Source: a virus. From it: a stretch of 64,000 nucleotides of DNA. The stretch covers positions 46,999 to 110,998 of the IMG/VR virus record IMGVR_UViG_3300020162_001876, one strand, 5' to 3'. Position 1 is the first letter of the stretch, and each line of letters begins with the position of its first letter. This document shows, one piece after another, positions 9,326 to 18,313 of this stretch. Both the position numbers and the translations under genes were made by a program. The notes beneath the pieces are model-generated. The model made no database searches. It had not been told where the DNA came from and saw nothing but the letters and a program-made list of their open reading frames with translations.

Positions 9326-11008
9326 ATGTCAAATTTAGTAAATTCACTATTAGAGACTGCTAACCCATATACATCTATTCAAAAAGATGCAGCTAGATTA
9401 GCTGGAAAATGGGGTAGATCAGGTCTTTTAGAAGGTATTTCTAATGAAACTGATAAGTCTAACATGGCTATCATCTTAGAAAACCAAGCAAAACAATTAG
9501 TAGTAGAGTCTTCAAACACAGGTACTGGAGCATCTTTTACTGCGGGAACAGGTGAGCAATATGCAGCTGTAGCATTACCATTAGTACGTAAAGTATTTGG
9601 TCAATTAGCTGCTAAAGAATTTGTTTCTGTTCAACCAATGAGCTTACCAGCTGGTTTAGTATTCTTCTTAGATTTCCAATATGGAACTGATGTAGCTCCA
9701 TTCTCAACAGCAGCAGGTACTAACTCAATGTACGGTAATAACTCAGCTAACTTCGGTAACGAAAGAGCAGGTGGTTTATATGGTGCAGGTAGATTCGGAT
9801 ATTCATCTAACCAATTCTCAGGATCTCATGCAAGTGGTACAATTGGGCAAGCTGCTTCAACAAAAGCAACTCTTACATGTACAACAGCTTCATGGAGTGA
9901 TATTTCTTTTGATGCTGATTTATCTGGTTCTGTAGCTGCAGGTACTATTAAAGCTTTAACATTACCAACTTCAAGTATTACAAGTTGTGATGTAAACGCT
10001 ATTCGTGCTTTTGCAGTAAGTGGTTCAGGTGCTTTCACACCAGCTAAACAATTACCTCAATTTACACAATTAAATTTAGTTCCTGGTAATATTACTTATT
10101 TCTTTACTGCTTCTCAAGCTGAGGTTACAACAGCTGTAGCTGCTTTAACTACTATATTCTATAGTAAACAAACTGCTGATAACGCAAGAGGTGACTTCGA
10201 AGATGCTTCAGGTGCTGGATATCCAAACGCTGAATCATCTACTGAGATTAAAATTCCTGAGATTAACGTTCAAATGAGATCAGAAGCTATTGTTGCTAAA
10301 ACAAGAAAATTAAAAGCTCAATGGACTCCAGAATTCTCTCAAGATTTAAACGCTTTCCATTCATTAGATGCTGAAGCTGAATTAACTTCTATCTTATCAG
10401 AGTACATCTCATTAGAGATTGATCTTGAAATCTTAGATATGTTAATCCAAAACGTTCCAACTAACCAAGTTGAAGTATGGTCGGCTAAAATTGGTAACCA
10501 ATTAGTGAATGGTACTATGCAATCAAACACATCAGGTGCTTACTACACTCAAATGTCTTGGTTCCAAACTTTAGGAATTAAATTACAAAAGATTTCTAAC
10601 ATTATTCACCAAAGAACTTTAAGAGGTGGTGCTAACTTCATGGTAGTATCTCCAACTGTAGCTACAATCTTAGAATCAATCCCAGGATTCGCTGCTGATA
10701 CAGATGGTGATGTAACTAAAGCTTCATACGCGTTTGGTGTTCAGAAAATCGGTGCTTTAAACTCTAGATATAAAGTTTACAAAAACCCTTACATGTTAGA
10801 AAACACTATCTTGTTAGGATTTAGAGGTAACCAATTCTTAGAATCAGGTGCTGTTTATGCTCCATATGTTCCACTTATCATGACTCCATTAGTGTATGAT
10901 CCAAATACTTTCACTCCTAGAAAAGGTATCATGACTCGTTACGCTAAGAAAATGGTAAGACCAGAATTCTATGGTAAAGTATTAGTAGCTGATACTAACA
11001 TTATCTAA
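9326..11008 (+). CDS. 23: Major capsid protein (T4 gp23-like)
   Basis: HK97-fold capsid subunit. The N-terminus has the gp23 pattern: a short propeptide containing KWGRSGLLEG and ILENQAKQLVVE, then a probable gp21 cleavage after Glu61 (VVE/SSNTG), close to residue 65 in T4. Downstream are VSVQPMSLPAGLVFFLDF (compare T4 gp23 GVQPMNSPTGQVF) and the conserved C-terminal TPRKGIMTRYAKKMVRPEFYG. At 560 residues it is slightly longer than T4 gp23. Codon use is unusually uniform, as expected of a highly expressed gene. A strong terminator follows. Confidence 0.95.
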   Translation: MSNLVNSLLETANPYTSIQKDAARLAGKWGRSGLLEGISNETDKSNMAIILENQAKQLVVESSNTGTGASFTAGTGEQYAAVALPLVRKVFGQLAAKEFVSVQPMSLPAGLVFFLDFQYGTDVAPFSTAAGTNSMYGNNSANFGNERAGGLYGAGRFGYSSNQFSGSHASGTIGQAASTKATLTCTTASWSDISFDADLSGSVAAGTIKALTLPTSSITSCDVNAIRAFAVSGSGAFTPAKQLPQFTQLNLVPGNITYFFTASQAEVTTAVAALTTIFYSKQTADNARGDFEDASGAGYPNAESSTEIKIPEINVQMRSEAIVAKTRKLKAQWTPEFSQDLNAFHSLDAEAELTSILSEYISLEIDLEILDMLIQNVPTNQVEVWSAKIGNQLVNGTMQSNTSGAYYTQMSWFQTLGIKLQKISNIIHQRTLRGGANFMVVSPTVATILESIPGFAADTDGDVTKASYAFGVQKIGALNSRYKVYKNPYMLENTILLGFRGNQFLESGAVYAPYVPLIMTPLVYDPNTFTPRKGIMTRYAKKMVRPEFYGKVLVADTNII

Positions 11009-11033
11009 GAATAACGATTCTTAATATTAAAGA

Positions 11034-11061
11034 GACCTAGCGAAAGCTAGGTCTTTTTTTT
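11034..11061 (+). terminator. Rho-independent terminator after the capsid gene
   Basis: GACCTAGC/GCTAGGTC 8-bp stem closed by a GAAA tetraloop and followed by eight T. Confidence 0.95.
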
Positions 11062-11071
11062 ATTACTTATT

Positions 11072-11086
11072 AATATTTATAATAAA
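11072..11086 (+). promoter_or_regulatory. Late-type promoter motif
   Basis: AATATTTATAATAAA, 16 nt before the ATG at 11103; a full match to the late-type consensus. Confidence 0.6.
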
Positions 11087-11102
11087 TTAAAACAATAAAA
11101 AA

Positions 11103-11366
11103 ATGGCAGATATTTTTGAAGGACACTTACCAAGACTAGAATCCCCATTAAGTAGATTAGAAGTAGTATCTTCTAGTTATACAAGCAGTGGGTATATTTT
11201 TGAACAAACTCCAAGAGCAATTAATTGTAGCTCAGATGGTACCTTATTAGTAACTATGGGTAGCTCTGTAACAGCATCTCTTTATGTAAATGCAGGACTA
11301 AACCCATACCGAATAGAAAAAATTCATTCAGGATCTTCAGCAGGAACTATAGTAGGATTATATTAA
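11103..11366 (+). CDS. Small virion protein of unknown function
   Basis: An 87-residue, Ser/Thr/Gly-rich protein predicted to be all-beta, first gene of the operon after the capsid. The C-terminal part (LYVNAGLNPYRIEKIHSGSS) looks like a small decoration or fibre-associated domain; I do not recognise it securely. No Cys, no signal peptide. It precedes the fibre cassette. Confidence 0.75.
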   Translation: MADIFEGHLPRLESPLSRLEVVSSSYTSSGYIFEQTPRAINCSSDGTLLVTMGSSVTASLYVNAGLNPYRIEKIHSGSSAGTIVGLY

Positions 11367-11372
11367 GATATT

Positions 11373-11531
11373 ATGATAGGATCAAATATTTACATAACAA
11401 ATAGGTTTACAGTAGGTGATAAAATTACATCACGTATTAGTGCTTTCAAATCAAGAGTATTAGCAAATGGAGGAACTTTTGAAAGTGAGACCTGCTTAAA
11501 AAACACACTAACAACATTAAACAACCTATAA
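11373..11531 (+). CDS. 52-residue homologue of the N-terminus of the fibre at 20014
   Basis: A short gene starting 6 nt after the previous stop and ending in a TAATG overlap with the next gene. Its C-terminal half (GDKITSRISAFKSRVLANGG, then TFESETCLKN) aligns with the first 45 residues of the 643-residue fibre at 20014 (LGAKIKNLVQAFKTRVLGDG, then SLFEAESCLET). There the segment is fused to the fibre; here it is a separate gene. A virion-attachment or chaperone-like head piece is plausible but unproven. Confidence 0.8.
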   Translation: MIGSNIYITNRFTVGDKITSRISAFKSRVLANGGTFESETCLKNTLTTLNNL

Positions 11532-12790
11532 TGAGTTTACTAGATTCAGCTTCGTTAATTTTAACACCAAACGCTTACTCATCTTCAAAAATATATAGTA
11601 TAATTCCATCTAACGGGAATGGTGATGCAGTATTTCAAAGAAATAGTCAAGCTATAGTAACTAATTCATCAAATTTGCTAACTTTACAACCTAGCACACT
11701 ACCTAGAATACAATATCCTAACACAGGATCAGGTTGCCCTAGTTTCTTATTTGAATATGTCAAAACCCAACAAGTAACATATAGTACTACACCGTACTCT
11801 AGTTCTACCTTCTGGAATCAAGGTTCAGGGTCAACATCACAAGTATCAACTATAAATTCACCCGAAGGTATAGCCAATGCTTCTGAAATAATAGCATCAG
11901 GTTCAGGGGAGCATTACCTAAGATCACATACATTAGGGGCAGCAACTTCAGGATCTATGTATACTGTATCAGCATACGTAAAACAAAAAGAATATGAGTT
12001 TGTTCAATTAAGAACTGCAAATGCAATAACATCCGTGAGTACTTTTGACTTTACTACTAAAACTATAACTGCTGGAAATAACGCTGTAAGTGCGAGTTTT
12101 GAGGAACTTCCCAACGGTTGGTATAGAATATGGCACCGAACAACCCCAATTACATCAGGGTCATTCCGTGTTGGTATACACTTATTAAGTGGATCTTCTA
12201 CAACTACTAATTTTACAGCGCCTGAAGGTAATACTGATGGAGTGTATTTTTACGGACCTCAACTAGAGCTAGGAAATTTAACAAGTTACATACCTACTAC
12301 AAGTAGCGCAACTGCTACAAGAGTTGGCGAACCCCTAACAATATCTAATTTATATACAAATGATATAATAACCAACCAAGGAGGTACATGGTATGTAGAA
12401 TTGGATAATACTCAAACTCCCATAGTAAGAGATGCAGCTTTTGGAATAAGGTTAGATACAACATCAAGTCTGGGTAACCCAGCAACTAATTTTAGAATAT
12501 CACCTCAAACTAATGGGAAAATGAGTATAATATCAGGTTCTACTGCTGTTTCAAATAATCTAGGAACTACTGATACTCTTAAAATTGCAATGAAATGGAA
12601 TGGTACTAACTTAGTAAGTTTTTTTAACAATAATCAATCAGCATCAGTTGCATTTACCGCAACAAATATGGAATATTTACACATAGGTGGTTCTAATGGG
12701 CCTGGTGTTCCAATGTATCTAAAGAAATTATATATATTTCCAAAACCATTAACTGACGATGAATGTAGATCTTTAATACAATTACAATAA
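11531..12790 (+). CDS. Fibre/adhesin with lectin-like (ConA/LamG-type) domain, copy 1
   Basis: A 419-residue secreted-type beta protein without signal peptide, probably a virion adhesin. Residues 1-60 (SLLDSASLILTPNAYSSSKI) match the segment after residue 45 of the fibre at 20014. Residues 125-245 form a carbohydrate-binding-like beta sandwich ending in GVYFYGPQLELG. The C-terminal 150 residues look like a concanavalin-A/LamG domain (LKIAMKWNGTNLVSFFNNNQ, then LKKLYIFPKPLTDDE). Contacting host glycans is inferred from the folds. It is the middle gene of a three-gene cassette that recurs at 20014-22256. Confidence 0.8.
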   Translation: MSLLDSASLILTPNAYSSSKIYSIIPSNGNGDAVFQRNSQAIVTNSSNLLTLQPSTLPRIQYPNTGSGCPSFLFEYVKTQQVTYSTTPYSSSTFWNQGSGSTSQVSTINSPEGIANASEIIASGSGEHYLRSHTLGAATSGSMYTVSAYVKQKEYEFVQLRTANAITSVSTFDFTTKTITAGNNAVSASFEELPNGWYRIWHRTTPITSGSFRVGIHLLSGSSTTTNFTAPEGNTDGVYFYGPQLELGNLTSYIPTTSSATATRVGEPLTISNLYTNDIITNQGGTWYVELDNTQTPIVRDAAFGIRLDTTSSLGNPATNFRISPQTNGKMSIISGSTAVSNNLGTTDTLKIAMKWNGTNLVSFFNNNQSASVAFTATNMEYLHIGGSNGPGVPMYLKKLYIFPKPLTDDECRSLIQLQ

Positions 12791-12791
12791 T

Positions 12792-13082
12792 ATGCATATT
12801 TATAAATTAAAATACCAGGACAAAACAAAAGCTACACAAGATTTTGTTAAAAAAGGAATATACTTAGAAACATCTGAAGGGATACAGTGGAGTGATTTTA
12901 TATTAGCTATAGTTGATATAGGATTAATTGTAGATATAGATGGCACTTACGATTCTAATGATAATATAATTACACCACCTACTTTTATTCCTGGATATCA
13001 TTATGATATAATGAGTACATTGGAAATAGATTTTGGAGATAATGAAATTTTTCCAAACAATCCTAAACATGGATTTCTATAA
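12792..13082 (+). CDS. Cassette partner of the fibre, copy 1
   Basis: A 96-residue acidic protein, third member of the fibre cassette. It aligns with the 104-residue product at 21942: both start with a short Ile/Lys strand (IYKLKYQD against ISKLKYDD) and end with GYHYDIMS...NNPKHGF against GYHFDVMS...NNPKHMF. Function unknown; being always directly behind the fibre gene it may be a fibre chaperone or baseplate adaptor (inference). Confidence 0.8.
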   Translation: MHIYKLKYQDKTKATQDFVKKGIYLETSEGIQWSDFILAIVDIGLIVDIDGTYDSNDNIITPPTFIPGYHYDIMSTLEIDFGDNEIFPNNPKHGFL

Positions 13083-13089
13083 AATGCAA

Positions 13090-13112
13090 AGAGGACATAA
13101 GTCCTCTTTTTT
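13090..13112 (+). terminator. Rho-independent terminator
   Basis: AGAGGAC/GTCCTCT stem, 4-nt loop ATAA, then five T; ends the first fibre cassette. Confidence 0.9.
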
Positions 13113-13129
13113 ATTCAACATATTTTGTC

Positions 13130-13144
13130 TATATTTATAATAAA
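13130..13144 (+). promoter_or_regulatory. Late-type promoter motif
   Basis: TATATTTATAATAAA, 17 nt before the phoH start. Confidence 0.6.
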
Positions 13145-13161
13145 CAAATAAACGTTTCACT

Positions 13162-13848
13162 ATGGCATCCAACCGTCACACTGATGAGGTTTTCACACAA
13201 AAAAGAAAACCAAAAAATCCAATTAAGTTCCAACTCCAACTTAATGAAGAACAAAAATTAGCAAAAGCACTTATTATAGAAAATCCAGTAGTCGTTTTGA
13301 AAGGAATGGCAGGATCAGGAAAAACTTTAGTAGCAGTACAAGCTGCGCTAGATATGCTGTTTAGTAGAGAAGTAGAGAAAATTATTATAACAAGACCTAC
13401 AGTAGCTAAAGAAGAATTAGGTTTTTTACCAGGGGATATTAAAGAAAAGATGGATCCGTGGTTAGCACCAATATATCACAACTTATACATGCTATACGGT
13501 AAGGATAAAGTTGATAAAGAATTAGAACAAGGTAATATTGAAATTGTACCATTTGCATTTATGAGAGGTAGAACATTTGTAAACTCTTTTGTAATAGTGG
13601 ATGAGGCGCAAAACGTTACTCAAGATCAAATGGAAACTGTTTTAGGAAGACTTGGTAAAGGATCTAAAATGGTAATATGCGGGGATTTAGCTCAAATAGA
13701 TTTAAAAGTAAAAAAAGAAACTGGATTTTCTTTCTTAACAAGAGTCGAAGAACAAGTAGCAGGATTTAAAATATTTGCTTTAAAACAAAACCACAGACAT
13801 GAAATTGTATCTCCAATATTAAAAGTATACCAAGACTTTAGAGATTAG
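13162..13848 (+). CDS. phoH: PhoH-like ATPase
   Basis: PhoH-family P-loop NTPase, widespread in phages of marine bacteria; its role in infection is not settled (ATPase/RNA-helicase-like activity is proposed for the family). Walker A is GMAGSGKT at residues 48-55, the family motif ITRPTV near 76-81 and Walker B FVIVDEAQN at 143-151, followed by the sensor-like VICGDLAQIDL and the C-terminal KQNHRHEIV. The length of 228 residues is normal for the phage form. It lies alone between two late-type motifs, inside the structural region. Confidence 0.95.
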   Translation: MASNRHTDEVFTQKRKPKNPIKFQLQLNEEQKLAKALIIENPVVVLKGMAGSGKTLVAVQAALDMLFSREVEKIIITRPTVAKEELGFLPGDIKEKMDPWLAPIYHNLYMLYGKDKVDKELEQGNIEIVPFAFMRGRTFVNSFVIVDEAQNVTQDQMETVLGRLGKGSKMVICGDLAQIDLKVKKETGFSFLTRVEEQVAGFKIFALKQNHRHEIVSPILKVYQDFRD

Positions 13849-13863
13849 AATATTTATATTAAA
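13849..13863 (+). promoter_or_regulatory. Late-type promoter motif overlapping the phoH stop region
   Basis: AATATTTATATTAAA beginning one base after the phoH stop codon and ending 9 nt before the neck gene. Confidence 0.5.
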
Positions 13864-13872
13864 TAATTTAAT

Positions 13873-15039
13873 ATGGCTAATTCACAAGTTTGGACAGGAA
13901 CTGCTACTTTTATTCAAGGCGCAGCTACTCCATTTGGATTTTATGATAATGACTACCAATTTCAGATAGATGCTGTAAAAGTAGCAAAATTTTGTGCTCA
14001 ACGTTTAGGATATCCTTCAATGGATATTGAAATGGATAGTGGTTCATTCTTTGCTTGTTTTGAAGAAGCTGTAACAACATATGGCAATGAACTTTATTTA
14101 TATCAAATTAGAAATAATTTTATATCTTTAGAAGCTAATCCAAATCAAACTGTTTTAAACAACATTGTAATCCAACCTTCATTAGGAAATTTAATTAGAA
14201 TAGCGTCTGATTATGGTAGTGAAGCGGGAGTAGGAGGACATACAAATTACTACTCAGGCTCATTGGATATGACAGCAGGTCAGCAAGATTATGACTTAAC
14301 CGCTTGGGCTTCATCTTCAGGAGTAATATCAGGAAATGATTCAATTGAAATAAAAAATATTTTTTATGAAAATGCACCTGCTATTGTAAGATATTTTGAC
14401 CCTTATGCGGGAACCGGATACGGTTCACAACAATTATTAGACGCTTTTGGATTTGGTAACCAATCCCCAGCTATTAACTTTATGTTAATGCCTCTTAACT
14501 ATGATCTTGCAACAATTCAAGCGATTGAATTAAATGATCAAATAAGAAGATCAGCATTTTCATTTAATATTGTAAATAATAAATTAAAAATATTTCCTAT
14601 CCCTACTCATGATAAAAAACTATATTTTGAATATATCAAAGTATCAGAAAGAGACAGTGTTATACCAACTAGTGGCCCTGGATCTGGAGATAATTTAATT
14701 ACTGATATTTCAAATGTCCCTTATGAAAACCCAACTTATTCTAATATAAACGCTCCAGGTAGATATTGGATATTTGAATATACCCTAGCATTAGCAGCTG
14801 AAACTCTAGCATTTATTAGAGGTAAATATACTCAAGTACCTATACCAGGCGCAGAAGTAACGTTAAATCAGGCAGATTTATTAGGAAAAGCTAAAGATCT
14901 ACAACTGGCGTTAATTGAAAAATTACGTTTAGATTTAGACGAAGCTTCACGTAAGATGCAATTAGAAAGAAAAAAAGCTGAAAATGATGCTATGCAATCT
15001 ACTTTACAGCAAATACCAATGAATATTTTTATAGGATAA
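13873..15039 (+). CDS. Neck protein, probably T4 gp13-like
   Basis: A 388-residue protein directly upstream of gp14- and gp15-like genes, the T4 order for neck and tail completion. The N-terminal half contains the helical LGYPSMDIEMDSGSFFACFE that I associate with gp13-type neck proteins of marine T4-like phages; the centre is a beta domain (NIVNNKLKIFPIPTHDKKLYF) and the C-terminus is a long charged helix (LRLDLDEASRKMQLERKKAE). Assignment rests on order plus general resemblance. Confidence 0.7.
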   Translation: MANSQVWTGTATFIQGAATPFGFYDNDYQFQIDAVKVAKFCAQRLGYPSMDIEMDSGSFFACFEEAVTTYGNELYLYQIRNNFISLEANPNQTVLNNIVIQPSLGNLIRIASDYGSEAGVGGHTNYYSGSLDMTAGQQDYDLTAWASSSGVISGNDSIEIKNIFYENAPAIVRYFDPYAGTGYGSQQLLDAFGFGNQSPAINFMLMPLNYDLATIQAIELNDQIRRSAFSFNIVNNKLKIFPIPTHDKKLYFEYIKVSERDSVIPTSGPGSGDNLITDISNVPYENPTYSNINAPGRYWIFEYTLALAAETLAFIRGKYTQVPIPGAEVTLNQADLLGKAKDLQLALIEKLRLDLDEASRKMQLERKKAENDAMQSTLQQIPMNIFIG

Positions 15040-15040
15040 T

Positions 15041-15565
15041 ATGGCATATTTTGGAAGAAGTAGAGATATTAATACATTTACTAATATTAATAACGAATTA
15101 TTAGGACAAGTAATTGAACAAAAAGTTGGTTACTATCAAGTTATTTTAGATGAAACTACACCTAATATTTATGGTGAAAGTACAAATAAAAAATATAATG
15201 GTCCTGTATTATTAACTTGTTTATTAGAAAGAGGTGATACAACTCCTATAACAGATGATTTTGGAATGGATTTTGAAAGAAAATTAACTGTAAGATTTTT
15301 TAAACCTCATTTAATAATAGCCAATGTAGAACCTTCGGTAGGTGATGTAATTTTATGGAATGAAGATTACTATGAAGTAAATAATGTTAATGAAAATCAA
15401 TTAGTAGTTGGTAAAGATCCTGAATATGCTTATACAAGCCAAGATTTCGTCCCTGAAGCAGGTTCAAGTTTATCAATAATATTAGAATGTTTCTATATCC
15501 GCCCAGAAAAAGTTAATATCAGAGAAAATAGATACCCAGGTAATCCTGGTTCTTTAACAGTTTAA
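15041..15565 (+). CDS. Neck protein, T4 gp14-like
   Basis: A 174-residue protein one base after the gp13-like gene. The central stretch (VEPSVGDVILWNEDYYEVNN) corresponds in pattern to the T4 gp14 block with GDLIYF...LFEI, and it is followed by conserved acidic/aromatic residues. It is shorter than T4 gp14 (about 256 residues). In T4 gp13 and gp14 together form the collar that closes the filled head. Confidence 0.65.
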   Translation: MAYFGRSRDINTFTNINNELLGQVIEQKVGYYQVILDETTPNIYGESTNKKYNGPVLLTCLLERGDTTPITDDFGMDFERKLTVRFFKPHLIIANVEPSVGDVILWNEDYYEVNNVNENQLVVGKDPEYAYTSQDFVPEAGSSLSIILECFYIRPEKVNIRENRYPGNPGSLTV

Positions 15566-15574
15566 TAATTAATA

Positions 15575-16450
15575 ATGGAAATTAAACCACGTCCCATAAA
15601 TAGAAGAGAATTCTTAACATCTCTTTCAGAACCCTACCAAGAACCGGAAGTGGCAATACAACCCTATACTAATCCTAATTCTAAAGAATCCTTAAATGCC
15701 CAACCTGGACAACCTGAATTTAATAGAGCTTTAGAAACTTCATTAAAAAATGATGAAATTGCTACTATTAATATAGGATTAGAAGATCATGATAATGCTA
15801 TTTTATATTATTTAAATAATGTTATAAAACCTACAGTAATTCAAAATGAAAGACAAATAGCAGTTCCAATTATATATGGTTCACCTGAAAGATGGAAGTC
15901 AATTCAATATGATGGATTTTATCGTGATAAAAATGGAAAGACTATGGTTCCTTTAATTATGTTTAAAAGAGAATCATTTGAAAAGAATAGAACTTTAGGT
16001 AATAAGTTAGATGGTAATGTAGTTCATAATGTTCAATATTTTGAAAAACAATATTCACAACGAAATGTATATGATAATTTTGACGTTTTAAATAATCAAA
16101 AACCTCAAAAAGAATATATTTTAGGAATAATACCTGATTATATTACTTTAACTTATAAATTAAGCATTTTTACAGATTATATAGAGCAAATGAATCCTAT
16201 AATAGAAGCATTAGAATTCGCATCAGATTCATATTGGGGAGATCCACAAAAATATCAATTTAGAGCTATAATGAATTCTTTCCCTACTCCTGTATTATTA
16301 GAAAATAATACCGATAGAGCTAGCAAAAGTGAAATTACTTTAATTTTGCAGGGATATATTATACCTAATACTATAAATGTAGCTCAAGCAGGGCCTAATC
16401 CTAAATCATATAATGTTACAAAAACAATTTTTACTGAAAAAATAAAATAA
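15575..16450 (+). CDS. 15: Tail sheath stabiliser/completion protein (T4 gp15-like)
   Basis: The 291-residue protein carries two blocks that match T4 gp15 as I remember it: IAVPIIYGSPERWKSI (T4 IRVPITYASKEHFMMK) and LTYKLSIFTDYIEQMNPIIE (T4 MIYELSIFTRYEDDMFQIVE). In T4 gp15 forms the hexameric ring ending the tail and joins it to the neck. The N-terminal 60 residues, rich in Pro and Gln, are an extension. The order gp13-gp14-gp15 supports the call. Confidence 0.85.
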   Translation: MEIKPRPINRREFLTSLSEPYQEPEVAIQPYTNPNSKESLNAQPGQPEFNRALETSLKNDEIATINIGLEDHDNAILYYLNNVIKPTVIQNERQIAVPIIYGSPERWKSIQYDGFYRDKNGKTMVPLIMFKRESFEKNRTLGNKLDGNVVHNVQYFEKQYSQRNVYDNFDVLNNQKPQKEYILGIIPDYITLTYKLSIFTDYIEQMNPIIEALEFASDSYWGDPQKYQFRAIMNSFPTPVLLENNTDRASKSEITLILQGYIIPNTINVAQAGPNPKSYNVTKTIFTEKIK

Positions 16451-16451
16451 A

Positions 16452-16841
16452 ATGGCAGCAGGAACATACAATATTACATTAGAACAAGGTTCAACAGTAG
16501 ATTTTCAAATCCAATATAAGGATTCAAATAATAGTCCTATTAATCTAACAGGATATGGAGCTGCTATGCAAATTAGAAGCAATTATGCTGATAATAACCC
16601 TACAACTTACATAACTCTATCAAGTTCTTTAGCGACAGATGGAACAGGATTAAATATGGCCTCTTCAAGTACAGGATATATAGGAGTATTCATATCTGCC
16701 TGCTCATCATCAGCATTAAATTTTTCAAATGCTAGATATGATTTAGAAATATATTCAGGTAGTGTAGGTTCATGTCCTATAACTACACGTATTTTAGAAG
16801 GTCAAGTTTATTTAAGTAAAGAAACAACAAGATTTATATAA
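16452..16841 (+). CDS. Small beta-structured virion protein
   Basis: A 129-residue Ser/Thr-rich protein with the pattern YNITLEQGSTVDFQIQYKDS at the N-terminus and NLTGYGAAMQIRS next, a beta-sandwich block I recall from many T4-like phage tail or fibre-associated proteins. No function known. It begins the fibre gene run and its stop overlaps the next start (ATAATG). Confidence 0.75.
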   Translation: MAAGTYNITLEQGSTVDFQIQYKDSNNSPINLTGYGAAMQIRSNYADNNPTTYITLSSSLATDGTGLNMASSSTGYIGVFISACSSSALNFSNARYDLEIYSGSVGSCPITTRILEGQVYLSKETTRFI

Positions 16842-18313
16842 TGTCTCAAGTAAATATAACATTAAATACTAACACAGTTGACATTAATACAACTAATAAC
16901 CAAATAGTTGTAAATGATCCCTCTAATAATATAGTTAATGTAGTACAACCTGTCACTACAGTAGTAGAAGTAATTACTTCAGGACCACAAGGTCCACCAG
17001 GAACTAGTTCTATAGCTGATACAGGTTCATTTGTAACAACTTCATCATTTAACGCTTTTACTTCATCTTACAATACAGGAAGTTTTACAGGAAGTTTTAC
17101 AGGTTCTTTATTTGGTACATCTTCTTGGGCACAAAACTCAATATCTTCTTCATATCCATTAACAGTAATAGGAAGTAGTTTATTCTCAACTTATGCTCCA
17201 GGAGGAGGTAGCACAACTGGAAGTATTTATATTGGCAGTTCTGCCGGCGGCAATGCCGGAAGATCCAACTACTCAAACTTTATAGGTCAACAAGCTGGGC
17301 AATTAGCAACAAGTGCCAGCAACTCAAACTTCATAGGTCAAAATGCTGGTACTTTTGCTTCAAATGCTAATAATTCAAACTTTTTAGGTTGGGAAGCTGG
17401 CTATTCTGCATCATCTGCTAATAATTCAAACTTTTTAGGTAATCAAGCTGGTGATAGGGCACCAAATGCTAACAACTCAAACTTCTTAGGTAATCAAGCT
17501 GGTAAATTTGCAACGACTGCTCAATACTCAAACTTTTTTGGTGCTGGTGCTGGCTATTCTTCATCAACTGCTTATCATTCAAACTTTTTAGGAAACAATG
17601 CTGGATTTCAAGTAAGATCTGGTTACTACTCAAACTTTATGGGTCAAAATGCTGGATTTCAAGCTACAAATGCTGCATATTCAAACTTTATAGGTCATCA
17701 AGCTGGTTTTCAATCAACATATGCAAACAATTCAAACTTTTTTGGTGCTGGTGCTGGCGGGGCTGCAACAGATGCTGCATATTCAAACTTTATAGGTCAT
17801 CAAGCTGGTTATAGCGCTACAAATGCTAGCTATTCAACATTAATAGGCTATAGCGTAGGATCAAGTCTCAATTCTGTTAATACTAAAATTGGTGCAAACA
17901 ATATTATAATAGGTACTAATATTACCTTGGCAAGAGATATATCGAACGCAATTAATTTAGGAGGAATTATATTTGCAACCGGTTCATATTCAGCAATTAC
18001 AGGAAACCCATACTCAGGTTCACAATTTGGAACAGGTAGGGTAGGTATAAATGTAGTAAATCCAACATATACTTTAGAGGTAGGAGGAACAGTGGCATTT
18101 CCAAATATATCAAATGCAGCCCATCCAGATGTACTTTACCGTAGTCAAATAAATGGTGAGATAACATATGGAGCAGCACCATCAGCAGCAACCACAGCAA
18201 GCGTAAATCAAATAAACACCCCAAACACTAGTAATGTCTTTATAAGACCTCAAGAACTAGACCAAAGTAAATTTGCAACACATAATATTTATAATAATTT
18301 AAACTTTACATAA
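16841..18313 (+). CDS. Fibre protein with YadA-like 17-residue repeats
   Basis: A 490-residue, probably trimeric fibre. Residues 1-60 are Asn/Thr/Val-rich, then a collagen-like PQGPPG and the TGSFTGSFTGSLFGTSSW module shared with the fibres at 18796 and 22528. Residues 145-331 are eleven perfect-length 17-residue repeats of the type SNFLGNQAG plus eight variable residues, resembling the left-handed beta-roll of YadA-type heads. The C-terminal part includes GRVGINVVNPTYTLEVGG, a common phage fibre module. The gene overlaps both neighbours by one base. Confidence 0.85.
   Translation: MSQVNITLNTNTVDINTTNNQIVVNDPSNNIVNVVQPVTTVVEVITSGPQGPPGTSSIADTGSFVTTSSFNAFTSSYNTGSFTGSFTGSLFGTSSWAQNSISSSYPLTVIGSSLFSTYAPGGGSTTGSIYIGSSAGGNAGRSNYSNFIGQQAGQLATSASNSNFIGQNAGTFASNANNSNFLGWEAGYSASSANNSNFLGNQAGDRAPNANNSNFLGNQAGKFATTAQYSNFFGAGAGYSSSTAYHSNFLGNNAGFQVRSGYYSNFMGQNAGFQATNAAYSNFIGHQAGFQSTYANNSNFFGAGAGGAATDAAYSNFIGHQAGYSATNASYSTLIGYSVGSSLNSVNTKIGANNIIIGTNITLARDISNAINLGGIIFATGSYSAITGNPYSGSQFGTGRVGINVVNPTYTLEVGGTVAFPNISNAAHPDVLYRSQINGEITYGAAPSAATTASVNQINTPNTSNVFIRPQELDQSKFATHNIYNNLNFT
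17273..17833 (+). repeat. Eleven tandem 51-bp units inside the fibre gene
   Basis: Each unit begins with TCAAACTT and encodes SNF(I/L/F/M)G followed by AG or similar at a fixed distance. All eleven are exactly 51 bp, and a diverged twelfth (STLIGYSVGS) follows. Third-position differences show that the copies are not recent. Confidence 0.9.

Noticed and set aside
17273-17833. Regular 51-bp repeats resembling a CRISPR array
   Set aside because: Repeats are contiguous without unique spacers and encode a regular 17-residue protein repeat in frame.
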